A model generated the notes under the pieces. It was not told where the DNA came from and searched no databases. It saw nothing but the letters and a program-made list of their open reading frames with translations. This document shows, one piece after another, positions 1 to 7,952 of a stretch of 64,000 nucleotides of DNA; the stretch's first letter is position 1, and every line of letters starts with the position of its first letter. Made by a program: the position numbers and the translations under genes. The stretch is from Mesorhizobium sp. (GTDB taxonomy: Bacteria; Pseudomonadota; Alphaproteobacteria; Rhizobiales; Rhizobiaceae): positions 124,001 through 188,000 of the forward strand of contig NZ_JANJTZ010000056.1 in assembly GCF_024710845.1 (NCBI RefSeq). Reading direction: 5' to 3'.

Positions 1-85
1 CTATCAGAGCAAGAATATCAGCGGGAATCTTCGCCCGATCCGTCACGCTCCAGATGGCGACGTGGGTGTCGAGCAGAAGGTTCAC
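1..85 (-). CDS. VapC-type PIN-domain toxin (N-terminal fragment)
   Basis: Only the first 28 codons lie in the window. They begin with a GTG and read VNLLLDTHVAIWS, the classic opening of PIN-domain ribonuclease toxins; the Asp of LLLDTH is the first metal-binding acid of the family. PIN toxins of the VapC group cleave tRNA or other RNA and are held inactive by the cognate antitoxin. The GTG overlaps the stop codon of the upstream antitoxin gene by four bases (GTGA), which implies translational coupling. The remaining catalytic acids lie outside the window, so activity cannot be judged. Confidence 0.85.
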   Translation of the reverse strand, partial: MNLLLDTHVAIWSVTDRAKIPADILALI

Positions 86-336
86 CGGCTAGCACCAGTA
101 AAGAGCGCCTCAACCTCTTCGTCGGTCGCATTGAACTGCTCCAGAGTCATCGGCGGATATTTGCCCTCAAGGAGCCCTAGCGGACGCTTGCCCGCCGCAG
201 CGGGTCGGACGGCAACCAGCCGGGCGGCAGGCTTGCCGTTGCGGGCGATGATGATCTCTGTCTCAGCGCCGCTCTCGACAGCTTCGACCAGTCGCGACAG
301 CGAGTTCTTCGCTTCGAGCATATTGACCTTGCGCAT
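82..336 (-). CDS. Phd/YefM-family antitoxin
   Basis: An 84-residue protein beginning MRKVNMLEAKNSLSRLVEAV, the DNA-binding N-terminal fold of Phd/YefM/VapB-like antitoxins, followed by a variable tail that would wrap the PIN toxin. The start was chosen at the ATG ending at 336 because a strong TAAGGAG Shine-Dalgarno lies eight bases upstream. An in-frame upstream ATG at 384 would lie inside the promoter. The gene is first in a two-gene operon and overlaps the toxin start by 4 bp. Autoregulation through the palindrome at 348-365 is likely. Confidence 0.9.
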   Translation of the reverse strand: MRKVNMLEAKNSLSRLVEAVESGAETEIIIARNGKPAARLVAVRPAAAGKRPLGLLEGKYPPMTLEQFNATDEEVEALFTGASR

Positions 337-347
337 ACGGATGCTCC

Positions 348-392
348 TTAGCCAAGCTTGGCTAATATAGGCGGCCGAGGGCAAATGCGCAA
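348..392 (-). promoter_or_regulatory. Promoter and palindromic operator of the toxin-antitoxin operon
   Basis: Read on the minus strand there is a -35 TTGCGC (387-392), a 17-bp spacer and a -10 TATATT (364-369). Directly downstream is a perfect 18-bp palindrome, TTAGCCAAGCTTGGCTAA (348-365), which overlaps the edge of the -10 element and runs into the Shine-Dalgarno. Position and symmetry are what is expected of an operator bound by the Phd-type antitoxin, alone or with its toxin. Binding itself is inferred. Confidence 0.7.
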
Positions 393-405
393 TTCGCGGT
401 GTGAT

Positions 406-657
406 TCACGCCCCGTCGAGTGGCTCGACGCCGGCCGGTTTGCCGTCGCGGGTCAGGCGGATCTTCTCGACCTTGTCCTCGGCGGCCTTGAGCAGCCGGT
501 CGCAATGCGCCTTGAGCGCCTCGCCGCGCTCGTAGATGCGGATCGACTGGTCGAGCGGGACGTCGCCGCGTTCCAGGTTTTCCACTATGCGCTCCAGCGC
601 CTCCAGCGCCTGCTCGAAGCTCATTGCCTTGATGTCGTCATTAGCTTCATCGGCCAT
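406..657 (-). CDS. xseB: Exodeoxyribonuclease VII small subunit
   Basis: An 83-residue acidic helical protein containing [20 protein letters not shown] and [14 protein letters not shown], the signature of XseB. The small subunit binds XseA to form the single-strand DNA exonuclease VII in the cytoplasm. The length is normal for the family. It begins 3 bp after the stop of the deacetylase-like gene at 661-1587, so the two are almost certainly co-transcribed. xseA is not in this window. Confidence 0.95.
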   Translation of the reverse strand: MADEANDDIKAMSFEQALEALERIVENLERGDVPLDQSIRIYERGEALKAHCDRLLKAAEDKVEKIRLTRDGKPAGVEPLDGA

Positions 658-660
658 GGG

Positions 661-1587
661 TCAACCTCTCATCAGGCGGCCGACATGAGCGGCCACGGAC
701 AGCGCCAGACCCTGCAGGTCGTAGCCACCCTCCAGCAGGCTGACAAGCCGGTTGGACGAAAAGCGCGCGGCGCGGTCCATCAGCTTGCCGGTCGCCCAGG
801 AGAAGTCGTCCTCGACGAGGTTGATCTCGGCCAGCGGGTCGCGGTGATGGGCGTCGAAGCCGGCTGAGATGATGATCAGATCCGGCCGGAATGCGTCGAG
901 CGCCGGCAGGATGCGGCTCTCGAAGGCGTCGCGAAAGACCTCGCCGTCGGTGTCGGGCGCCAGCGGCGCGTTGACGATGTTGCCGACGCCGGTCTCGTCC
1001 TTCGCGCCCGTCCCGGGATAGAGCGGCATCTGGTGCGTCGAGCAGTAGAGCACCGACGGATCGGTCCAGAAGATGTCCTGCGTACCGTTGCCGTGGTGCA
1101 CGTCCCAGTCGACGATCGCGACGCGCTCGGCGCCGTGCGCCTTCTGCGCATGGCGGGCGGCGATCGCGGCATTGTTGAACAGGCAGAAGCCCATCGCCTT
1201 GATCTTCTCGGCGTGATGTCCGGGCGGACGCGCCGCGACGAAGACATTGGCCGCCCTGCCCTCAAAGACGTCGTCGACGGCCGCGCAGGCCGCGCCGACG
1301 CCCGTCAGCGCCGCCTCCCAGCTCTTCGGGCTGACCGAGGTGTCGGCATCGATACGTGCCATGCCGGTTTCGGGAACGGCGGCTTCGATCCGGTCGACAT
1401 AGCGCCTTGGATGCACGCGCAGGATCGTTTCGGAGTCGCCCATCGGCGACTGCACCCGGTCGAGCGTGGCAAAGGCCTCGTGCTCGAGGACTTTCGCGAT
1501 CGCGCGCAGCCGATCCGGCCGCTCCGGATGTCCGGGCGGGGTCAGATGGTCGAGATGGATCGGATGGCTGTAGAGGCGGGTTGTCAT
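661..1587 (-). CDS. Histone deacetylase-like amidohydrolase family protein
   Basis: A 308-residue zinc amidohydrolase of the histone deacetylase/acetoin utilization superfamily. Visible motifs are RPPGHHAEK, FNNAAIAARHA, VDWDVHHGNGT (metal Asp and His) and AGFDAHHRDPL (second metal Asp). Bacterial members remove acetyl or related groups from lysine, polyamines or other amides; the substrate here cannot be told. The start at 1587 (MTTRLYSHP) gives the usual family length; a longer frame to 1632 adds an unlikely leader. The gene lies directly upstream of xseB, a common pairing in Rhizobiales. Confidence 0.92.
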   Translation of the reverse strand: MTTRLYSHPIHLDHLTPPGHPERPDRLRAIAKVLEHEAFATLDRVQSPMGDSETILRVHPRRYVDRIEAAVPETGMARIDADTSVSPKSWEAALTGVGAACAAVDDVFEGRAANVFVAARPPGHHAEKIKAMGFCLFNNAAIAARHAQKAHGAERVAIVDWDVHHGNGTQDIFWTDPSVLYCSTHQMPLYPGTGAKDETGVGNIVNAPLAPDTDGEVFRDAFESRILPALDAFRPDLIIISAGFDAHHRDPLAEINLVEDDFSWATGKLMDRAARFSSNRLVSLLEGGYDLQGLALSVAAHVGRLMRG

Positions 1588-1642
1588 CGGCTCGGTATAG
1601 GCAAGATGCGGTGTTTTGGCGAGTGCTGCCACGACGCTTCGA

Positions 1643-2512
1643 TCAGGGTTCGATCTCGATCCGGCCGCCGTCCGCGCCGGTGGTCACGAAGCGCCCTCCG
1701 ACAAATCTGATAGCACCCGAGATTTGTCCCGACGCGGGACGCACGACGATATGCCCGCCGGAGTGAATGACGAGCGAACGCCGGTCGGCGGACGGAACCG
1801 CGAGATCGGTCACGCCATCGCCGTCGATATCGGCCGACGCCGACATCGACAGCCGGGACGATCCGATCACGTGGTTCGAGACGCCCGGAAAGGTCTTGGC
1901 GGCGACGCTGAGCCGACCGCCGGAAAACCGGGCGAACTTCAGGGTTCCGCCGATATGCGGGGTTTCCACGAACGCGATGTGCAACACACCGTCCGTGAGA
2001 TAGTCGGCGATCCCCGCGATGCTGAGCCAGCGGTTGGCCTTTCCGATCTCAGGCGTGACGCCGCGCTGGACTAGCTTGTCGCCCGCCAGGCCATAGACAG
2101 CAACCGCCGCGCCACGGACCAGCGAGGAGCGTATCGTCACGACTTCGTTCCGGCCGTCGCCGTCGAGATCAACGATTCGCGGCGTCAGATCCTCAAAGAC
2201 ATGGCTCTCGGCGAGTACCAGTTCCAATCGCATCCCGTCGTTTGTAATTACCGACAGTGCGCCGCCTTCGATCGCATCGCCCAGCACGCCGTGGGGGTAG
2301 CGGCTGGTCGGGCGCGTATACCACGCGCTCCGGATGTCGCCCCGCGAAGCCTTGGCAACCGAACCGCCAGGCAACATGCCGTCCGTCTCATCGGCATGAG
2401 CTTGCGGCGCGGGACCGGCTGCGGCGAGCAGGCAGGCGGCAAGTCCCGCGAGAAACACCGATCGCCGCGAGTGCGGCCGCTTGCAGGTCGCCCGGCAGGA
2501 GAGCCGGACCAT
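1643..2512 (-). CDS. Exported FG-GAP/VCBS-repeat protein
   Basis: A 289-residue protein with an N-terminal export signal: SRRSVFL followed by a hydrophobic stretch and an AHA/DE cleavage site. The double arginine resembles a Tat signal, though the spacing is not canonical. The mature part holds two calcium-binding FG-GAP/VCBS-type motifs, DLDGDGRNEV and DIDGDGVTDLAV, so a periplasmic or surface beta-propeller is likely. The ATG at 2512 was chosen because the export signal starts there. It follows ribB by 23 bp on the same strand. Function unknown. Confidence 0.8.
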   Translation of the reverse strand: MVRLSCRATCKRPHSRRSVFLAGLAACLLAAAGPAPQAHADETDGMLPGGSVAKASRGDIRSAWYTRPTSRYPHGVLGDAIEGGALSVITNDGMRLELVLAESHVFEDLTPRIVDLDGDGRNEVVTIRSSLVRGAAVAVYGLAGDKLVQRGVTPEIGKANRWLSIAGIADYLTDGVLHIAFVETPHIGGTLKFARFSGGRLSVAAKTFPGVSNHVIGSSRLSMSASADIDGDGVTDLAVPSADRRSLVIHSGGHIVVRPASGQISGAIRFVGGRFVTTGADGGRIEIEP

Positions 2513-2535
2513 CCTATCGTATGCGGCGGCCGGTA

Positions 2536-3636
2536 TCAGATGATCTCCGTCTTCGAAATCTTGATGCCGAAGCCTTCGAGGCCGACATAGTGCCGCTCGC
2601 GCGACGAGAGCAGGATGATCGAGGAAATGCCCAGATGCTTGAGAATCTGGGCGCCAAGGCCGATCTCGCGCCATTCGCTCTCGCGACGCAGCGCCTCCTC
2701 ATGGCTTTCCATTTCAATGGCCACTGGACGATTGCGGGCCTGGTGCGCGACGCCGACCGAACCTTCGCGCAAATAGACGATGACGCCGCGCTTCTGTTCC
2801 GCCATGAGTTTCATGATCGCGTCGAGCCGGCTCGAACCGCCGAACACGTCGGCGACGACGTTTTCGGGATGCAGCCGGACCGGGATACTCTCACCGTCCC
2901 GGATGTCGCCGAAGACCACTGCCAGATGCTGCATCGGGTCCCACGGCAGCGTGTAGGCATGCGCCTGTGCACGGCCGCCGGCGGTTTCGATGTCGAAGCT
3001 GCCGACGCATTCGATCAGGGTCTCCTTGCGCTGGCGGTAGCCGATCAGGTCGGCAACTGAAATCTGCTGCAGCCCGTACTTCTCGGCGAACGCCGCCACT
3101 TCCGGCCCGCGCATGACGGTGCCGTTGTCGTTGACCAGTTCGCTGATGACGCCGACCGGCGGCAGATTGGCCAGACGGCACAGATCGACCGCGGCCTCGG
3201 TATGGCCCGAGCGCATCAGCACGCCGCCTTCGCGCGAAATCAGCGGGAAGACATGGCCCGGCCGGACGAAATCGCTCGCGCCGACATTGCCATTGGCGAG
3301 GTTGCGCACCGTCAGCGTGCGGTCATCGGCGGAAATGCCGGTGGTCGTGCCATGCTTGAAATCGACCGAGACCGTGAAGGCGGTCGTGTGTGCGCTGTCA
3401 TTGTCGGCGACCATCGGCTGCAGATTGAGCCGCTTCGCCTCCTCGCGCGGCATCGGCGCGCAGACGATGCCGGAGGTGTGGCGGACGATGAAGGCCATCT
3501 TCTCCGGCGTGCAATGGACCGCCGCGACAATCAGGTCGCCCTCGTTCTCGCGACCGTCGTCGTCCATGACGACTACAATTTCGCCGCGCTCGAAGGCGCG
3601 GAGGGCTTCAACGATACGCTTCTGGTCGTAGGGCAT
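2536..3636 (-). CDS. ribB: 3,4-dihydroxy-2-butanone 4-phosphate synthase with degenerate GTP cyclohydrolase II-like domain
   Basis: A 366-residue protein for riboflavin synthesis, making dihydroxybutanone phosphate from ribulose 5-phosphate. Residues about 1-205 carry the RibB core, including MDDDGRENEGDL, RHTSGIVCAP and GHTEAAVDL. The C-terminal half is a RibA-like domain, but where active enzymes have HSEC...GSLRCDCG this protein reads HPENVVADVFGGSSR, so the three zinc cysteines are missing. GTP cyclohydrolase II activity is therefore unlikely and a separate RibA is expected elsewhere. The ATG at 3636 was chosen (MPYDQKRIVEAL). I saw no FMN riboswitch consensus in the 117-bp leader. Confidence 0.93.
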   Translation of the reverse strand: MPYDQKRIVEALRAFERGEIVVVMDDDGRENEGDLIVAAVHCTPEKMAFIVRHTSGIVCAPMPREEAKRLNLQPMVADNDSAHTTAFTVSVDFKHGTTTGISADDRTLTVRNLANGNVGASDFVRPGHVFPLISREGGVLMRSGHTEAAVDLCRLANLPPVGVISELVNDNGTVMRGPEVAAFAEKYGLQQISVADLIGYRQRKETLIECVGSFDIETAGGRAQAHAYTLPWDPMQHLAVVFGDIRDGESIPVRLHPENVVADVFGGSSRLDAIMKLMAEQKRGVIVYLREGSVGVAHQARNRPVAIEMESHEEALRRESEWREIGLGAQILKHLGISSIILLSSRERHYVGLEGFGIKISKTEII

Positions 3637-3655
3637 GGAACTCGCTTCGCTCGTA

Positions 3656-3761
3656 GGCAGTAGGCCGTAGGGAATAGGCAAGAAGTCGGAGTTGGGCAAT
3701 CGGATTGCTGGCGAGGCCTGGAAGGCTTGGGCGACGCTCTTGCTGCCGATTGCCTACTGCC
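3656..3761. repeat. Intergenic repeat cluster with TGCCTA motifs between ribB and aroC
   Basis: The short aroC-ribB spacer contains the 10-bp inverted repeat GGCAGTAGGC (3656-3665) and GCCTACTGCC (3752-3761). A second nested pair is GGCAATCGG near 3694-3702 and CCGATTGCC near 3746-3754. On the minus strand the region is built of degenerate TGCCTA/CCTAC units. It looks like a mobile or expanding palindromic repeat and would form a long hairpin in the transcript upstream of ribB. Confidence 0.5.
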
Positions 3762-4860
3762 CCGCCCTCCCGGTCTGCCCCCGATGACGCAGATAGTGAT
3801 CCGCGATGGCGCAGGCGACCATCGCTTCGCCGATCGGCACGGCTCGGATGCCGACGCAAGGGTCGTGACGGCCCTTCGTCATCACGTCGACGTCGCGGCC
3901 GGCAGCGTCGATGGATCTGCGCGGCGTGAGGATGGACGAGGTCGGCTTGACCGCGAAGCGGGCGACGATCGGCTGGCCGGTTGAAATGCCGCCAAGGATG
4001 CCGCCGGCGTGGTTGGACAGGAACACCGGCTTGCCGTCATTGCCCATGCGCATTTCGTCGGCATTCTGTTCGCCGGTCAGCCGGGCCGCGGCGAAGCCTT
4101 CGCCGATCTCGACGCCCTTGACGGCGTTGATCGACATCAGATGTCCGGCAATGTCCTGGTCGAGCTTGGCGTAGAGCGGCGCGCCGAGGCCGGCCGGCAC
4201 GCCCTCGGCGACGATCTCGATCACCGCGCCGACCGAGGAGCCGGCCTTGCGGATGCCGTCGAGATAGGCGGTGAATACCGGCACCGAAGCCGGATCGGGC
4301 GTGAAGAACGGGTTTTCCGGGTCTTCGACGAAGTTCCAGTTCCAGTTGGCGCGATCGATCTCCTTTTCGCCCATCGCCACCAACGCGCCGCGCACCGAAA
4401 CGCCGGGAACGACGAGGCGGGCGAGCGCGCCCGCAGCAACCCGCGCCGCGGTTTCCCGCGCGGAGGAGCGACCACCGCCGCGAAAGTCCCTCACCCCGTA
4501 TTTCTGGTCGTAGGTGTAGTCGGCATGGCCCGGACGGTATTGTTGGGCGATGTCGCCATAGTCCTTCGACCGCTGGTCGACGTTCTCGATCATCATCGAG
4601 ACCGGTGCCCCGGTCGTGATCATCGTCTCGCCGTCGGCGTCCGTCACCACGCCGGAGAGGATCTTCACCTCGTCGGGCTCGCGGCGCTGGGTGACGAAGC
4701 GGGATTTTCCGGGCCGCCGGCGGTCGAGGTCGCGCTGGATGTCGGCGAGTTTGAAGCGAATTCCCGGCGGGCAGCCGTCGACAACGCAGCCCAGCGCCGG
4801 CCCATGGCTTTCGCCCCAGGTCGTGACGCGGAAAAGATGGCCGAACGTGTTGTGCGACAT
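3754..4860 (-). CDS. aroC: Chorismate synthase
   Basis: A 368-residue enzyme of the shikimate pathway that converts 5-enolpyruvylshikimate 3-phosphate to chorismate with reduced FMN. Hallmarks are the start [50 protein letters not shown] and [16 protein letters not shown]. Length is typical. It lies upstream of ribB on the same strand across a repeat-rich spacer, so the two may share transcripts. No disruptions are seen. Confidence 0.98.
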   Translation of the reverse strand: MSHNTFGHLFRVTTWGESHGPALGCVVDGCPPGIRFKLADIQRDLDRRRPGKSRFVTQRREPDEVKILSGVVTDADGETMITTGAPVSMMIENVDQRSKDYGDIAQQYRPGHADYTYDQKYGVRDFRGGGRSSARETAARVAAGALARLVVPGVSVRGALVAMGEKEIDRANWNWNFVEDPENPFFTPDPASVPVFTAYLDGIRKAGSSVGAVIEIVAEGVPAGLGAPLYAKLDQDIAGHLMSINAVKGVEIGEGFAAARLTGEQNADEMRMGNDGKPVFLSNHAGGILGGISTGQPIVARFAVKPTSSILTPRRSIDAAGRDVDVMTKGRHDPCVGIRAVPIGEAMVACAIADHYLRHRGQTGRAGQ

Positions 4861-4881
4861 GCCGAAAGCCCCGTCGGTCTC

Positions 4882-5026
4882 AGAGACTGTTTCGAAATTC
4901 GCTCTGGCGAGTCAGCTGGTGGTGGTTTCGAGAACCGGAGCGGAGCGGACATTTGGGTCCGTGAGCACCGGAAGCGCAGAAAACGCCATCAGATGGCCGC
5001 CAGAGTAGGATTTCCAAACAGTCTCT
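4882..5026. repeat. 145-bp intergenic element forming a long imperfect hairpin
   Basis: Outer arms AGAGACTGTTTCGAAA (4882-4897) and its near-complement (5011-5026) pair with one mismatch. They continue through a second perfect 8-bp pairing, CTCTGGCG (4902-4909) with CGCCAGAG (4998-5005). The interior contains GAGCGGAGCGGAC and GTCCGTGAGCACCGGAAG, which can form a smaller stem. No coding frame is credible. The structure and placement between aroC and a divergent gene suggest a nonautonomous palindromic repeat of the kind scattered in rhizobial intergenic DNA. Confidence 0.6.
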
Positions 5027-5196
5027 CAGCCGGTCTGGGCTGCCTTCTATTGGCGTTTCATCCACCGGTCAAACGCGGCACGGGCAGATGCAGGCTTCTG
5101 AATTTAACTTTTGACACATTCGCCGCTTAGCTGTTTGTTCTCTCATCCGTCATCAGCGCCCGGCTCAAGCGGCGCCAAATCAGAACCGAGGAACGC

Positions 5197-5442
5197 ATGA
5201 AAGCCATTTTCGGGGCACTGGGCGCACTTCTTCTTTTCGCATCGGCAGCTTATGCCGCCAATGCGGAAGGCACGATCGCAAAAATCGACAAGTCGACCAT
5301 GACGCTGACCCTCAAGGGCGGCGACTCCTTCAAGCTGTCGGAGGAATTCGCCGTCGAGGACTATGCCGAGGGCATGGAAGTCATGATCTCCTACGACGAG
5401 ATCAAGGGCGAGAAGATCGTCCTGCAGATCATTCCGGAATAG
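5197..5442 (+). CDS. Exported DUF1344 family protein
   Basis: An 81-residue protein. The first 20 residues (MKAIFGALGALLLFASAAYA) form a signal peptide. The remaining 61 residues match the DUF1344 pattern, EGTIAKIDKSTMTLTLKGG followed by an acidic beta-rich domain, found mainly in Rhizobiales. A GAGGAACGC ribosome site precedes the ATG, and a consensus -35 TTGACA lies at 5111-5116 with only a weak -10. Periplasmic; role unknown. It ends 9 bp before the stop of the convergent phosphatase gene. Confidence 0.88.
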   Translation: MKAIFGALGALLLFASAAYAANAEGTIAKIDKSTMTLTLKGGDSFKLSEEFAVEDYAEGMEVMISYDEIKGEKIVLQIIPE

Positions 5443-5451
5443 GCGGACTGG

Positions 5452-6039
5452 TCAGACCCAGTCGATCCGGCCGCCGCGGACCTCGAATATGCGGTCCTGT
5501 GCCACGTCCATCATCGACGCGTCGCGATCCGACAGCCCGTTGAGGGTGTGGAAGAGCGAGCGGATCACCCCGCCATGGGTGACGACGATGACCGGACCCT
5601 GCAACTGCGAAATCCAGGGACGGATGCGCTCCGCGAGCATGGCGTAGCTCTCCGCCCCCTGTCCCGGCGGCACGAAGTTCCACTTGTCCAGATCGCGCAT
5701 GGCCGTCGAGCCCGGATTGGCCGCTTCCAGTTCGGCGAAGGTGAAGCCTTGCCAGTCGCCGAAATGGACTTCGACGATGCGCGGCTCGAGCTCGTAGCCG
5801 TCGCGCGGCAGGCCCATCGTCTCGCGGATGATCTCCATCGTCTCGCGCGTGCGCCGCATCGGGCTGGCGACGAAGCGGAAGCCGGACGGATCGGGGACGA
5901 GACGCGACAGCGTCCGTCCGTTCACCGCCGCCTGGCGCCGGCCGGTCTCGTTGAGATCCGCCTCCGCCTGGCCCTGGACGCGGGCGGTGGCGTTCCATGC
6001 GGTCTGGCCGTGGCGCGCGATGTAGATCGGCCGGGACAT
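5452..6039 (-). CDS. Histidine phosphatase family protein (phosphoglycerate-mutase-like)
   Basis: A 195-residue enzyme of the histidine phosphatase superfamily. The catalytic motif YIARHGQTAWN carries the phosphorylated His, VASPMRRTRETME provides the phosphate-binding Arg, and VVTHGGVIRSLF carries the second His. Bacterial members act on sugar phosphates, phosphoglycerate or phosphoproteins; the substrate cannot be set from sequence. It is 31 bp downstream of fabI on the same strand and probably co-transcribed with it. Confidence 0.92.
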   Translation of the reverse strand: MSRPIYIARHGQTAWNATARVQGQAEADLNETGRRQAAVNGRTLSRLVPDPSGFRFVASPMRRTRETMEIIRETMGLPRDGYELEPRIVEVHFGDWQGFTFAELEAANPGSTAMRDLDKWNFVPPGQGAESYAMLAERIRPWISQLQGPVIVVTHGGVIRSLFHTLNGLSDRDASMMDVAQDRIFEVRGGRIDWV

Positions 6040-6070
6040 GCCGTTGCCTCTTCGGAGGATCTGGAACCGC

Positions 6071-6883
6071 TCAGACGGTCGAGATGTCGGGCGCGTCGAC
6101 CGCCTTCATGCCGACGACATGGTAGCCGGAATCGACATGAAGCACTTCGCCGGTCATGCCGCGCGACAGATCCGACAGAAGATACATGCCCGTATCGCCG
6201 ACCTCCTCGATGGTCACGGTCCGGCGCAGCGGCGCGTTATACTCGTTCCACTTGAGGATATAGCGGAAGTCGCCGATCCCGGACGCGGCCAGCGTCTTGA
6301 TCGGGCCGGCCGAGATCGCATTCACGCGGATGTTCTTCGGGCCGAGGTCGACGGCGAGATACTGAACGCTCGCCTCGAGCGCGGCCTTCGCCACGCCCAT
6401 GACGTTGTAGTTCGGCATGACCTTTTCGGCGCCGTAATAGGTCATCGTGAGCATGGAGCCGCCATCGGTCATCAGCTTCTCGGCGCGCTGGGCGGCAGCC
6501 GTGAAGGAATAGACAGAGATGTCCATGGTGCGGTTGAAGTTCGCCTGCGTCGTATCGACGTAGCGACCGGTCAGCTCGTCCTTGTCCGAAAATCCGATCG
6601 CGTGGACGAGGAAGTCGAGCTTGCCCCATTTGGCCTCGAGATCGGCAAAGCAGGCGTCCATCGTGGCAAGGTCGGTGACGTCGCAATGGCCGCAGAGATG
6701 CGCGCCGATTTCGGCAGCGAGCGGCTCGACCCGCTTCTTCAAGGCATCGCCCTGATAGGTGAAGGCGAGTTCGGCGCCCTGTGCCGCACAGGCCTTGGCG
6801 ATGCCCCAGGCGATCGACCTGTTGTTGGCGACGCCCATGATCAGGCCGCGCTTGCCGGCCATCAGGCCCTGTCCAGCCGCCAT
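6071..6883 (-). CDS. fabI: Enoyl-[acyl-carrier-protein] reductase (NADH)
   Basis: A 270-residue short-chain dehydrogenase-type reductase for the last step of fatty acid elongation. Motifs are GLIMGVANNRSIAWGIAKA (nucleotide binding), the catalytic Tyr-Lys region around SMLTMTYYGAEK and NVMGVAKAALEA, and ISAGPIKTLAASGI. The start at 6883 (MAAGQGLMAGKRG) was preferred over the ATG at 6910 because a GGGAGA site lies seven bases upstream of it. It lies between the dnaJ-like gene and the phosphatase gene in one transcription direction. Confidence 0.96.
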   Translation of the reverse strand: MAAGQGLMAGKRGLIMGVANNRSIAWGIAKACAAQGAELAFTYQGDALKKRVEPLAAEIGAHLCGHCDVTDLATMDACFADLEAKWGKLDFLVHAIGFSDKDELTGRYVDTTQANFNRTMDISVYSFTAAAQRAEKLMTDGGSMLTMTYYGAEKVMPNYNVMGVAKAALEASVQYLAVDLGPKNIRVNAISAGPIKTLAASGIGDFRYILKWNEYNAPLRRTVTIEEVGDTGMYLLSDLSRGMTGEVLHVDSGYHVVGMKAVDAPDISTV

Positions 6884-6944
6884 GTCGCTATCTCCCTGTG
6901 CCACCGTCATTTTGCGCTGGCTATCGCACAGCGGTGGACCGGCT

Positions 6945-7877
6945 TCAAGCGTCGCGCTTCTTCATCAGGGCCTCCAGCTCGCGGTCGCCGCCTTCCGGCA
7001 GCATGACGCGCACGTGCACGTAGAGGTCGGCCTTGTCGCCGGTCTTGGTCGGCAGGCCGCGGCCCTTGATGCGCAGGACACGGTCCGAACTCGACCAAGG
7101 CGGCACGGTCACCGCGACGCGGCCTCCCAGCGTCTCGACCGGCAGCTTGGCGCCCAGCACGGCGTCCTTCAGGCTGACCGGCAGGTCGACGCGCAGGTCG
7201 CGGCCGTCGAGCGTGTAGCGCGGGTGGCGGCGCAGGCGGATCTTCACGACAGCATCGCCGCGCCCACCGGTGGGCAGCAGCGCGCCTTCGCCCTTGATCC
7301 TGATCTCCTGGCCGTCCTCGACATAAGCGGGCAGCTGAACGCCGACCTTGCGGCCGTCCGGAAACAATGTCGTCTTGCGGATGCCTGTCGCCGCCTCTTC
7401 GATCGAGATGTCGAGATTGACCTTCATGTCCGGCGACTGCGCGCCGCGGGGTCCGAAGTCCGCCTCTCCGCGGCTGAACGTCGATCCGAACAGATCGCTG
7501 AAGATGTCGCCCGCACCGCCGAAACCGGCGCCTGCGCCGGGCCCGCCCGTCGAGCGGAACTCGAAGCGGGCGCCGCCAGGCCCCTGCCCCGAACGGCGGA
7601 AGCCGGCGAATGGATCGCCGCCGGCACCGGCGCTTTCGAAGCCGGCAAAGCGCGGCTTGCCCTCGGCGTCGATCTCGCCGCGGTCGAACTCGCCCCGGCG
7701 CTTCTCGTCGCCGAGGATCTCGTAGGCCTGGTTGAGGGCCGCGAAACGGTCCTTCGCCTTCGGATCATTCGGATTCTGGTCCGGATGATGTTGCTTGGCG
7801 AGCTTGCGAAACGCGGCCTTGATTTCCTTGGGCGATGCGGTCTTGGCAACGCCCAGAACGTCGTAGGGATTGCGCAT
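6945..7877 (-). CDS. DnaJ-class molecular chaperone (CbpA-like, no zinc finger)
   Basis: A 310-residue J-domain protein. Residues 1-70 form the J domain with the HPD motif (KQHHPDQNPNDPKAKDRF), followed by a Gly/Phe-rich linker to about residue 125 (GFESAGAGGDPFAGFRR and similar). A DnaJ C-terminal substrate-binding domain follows (VNLDISIEEAATGI, VKIRLRRHPRYTLDGRDL). There is no cysteine-rich zinc domain, so this is a type II DnaJ such as CbpA, acting with DnaK. It lies 61 bp upstream of fabI. Confidence 0.94.
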   Translation of the reverse strand: MRNPYDVLGVAKTASPKEIKAAFRKLAKQHHPDQNPNDPKAKDRFAALNQAYEILGDEKRRGEFDRGEIDAEGKPRFAGFESAGAGGDPFAGFRRSGQGPGGARFEFRSTGGPGAGAGFGGAGDIFSDLFGSTFSRGEADFGPRGAQSPDMKVNLDISIEEAATGIRKTTLFPDGRKVGVQLPAYVEDGQEIRIKGEGALLPTGGRGDAVVKIRLRRHPRYTLDGRDLRVDLPVSLKDAVLGAKLPVETLGGRVAVTVPPWSSSDRVLRIKGRGLPTKTGDKADLYVHVRVMLPEGGDRELEALMKKRDA

Positions 7878-7952
7878 GTCGAGCCAATTCCAGAATGGAC
7901 TGAGTTGTCCCGTATATGAGCGAGTCTAGGAAGAAATTCCAGACCGCCCGCG

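Noticed and set aside
3637-3753. Possible FMN riboswitch before ribB
   Set aside because: The conserved RFN sequence blocks are not present; the spacer consists of TGCCTA-type repeats instead.
4009-5130. A 373-codon plus-strand frame opposite aroC
   Set aside because: It is antisense to a clear chorismate synthase gene and gives an Arg/Ala/His-rich protein without domains.
5111-5140. Full sigma-70 promoter for the DUF1344 gene
   Set aside because: The -35 TTGACA is perfect but no acceptable -10 lies at 16-18 bp, so the promoter was not listed as a feature.
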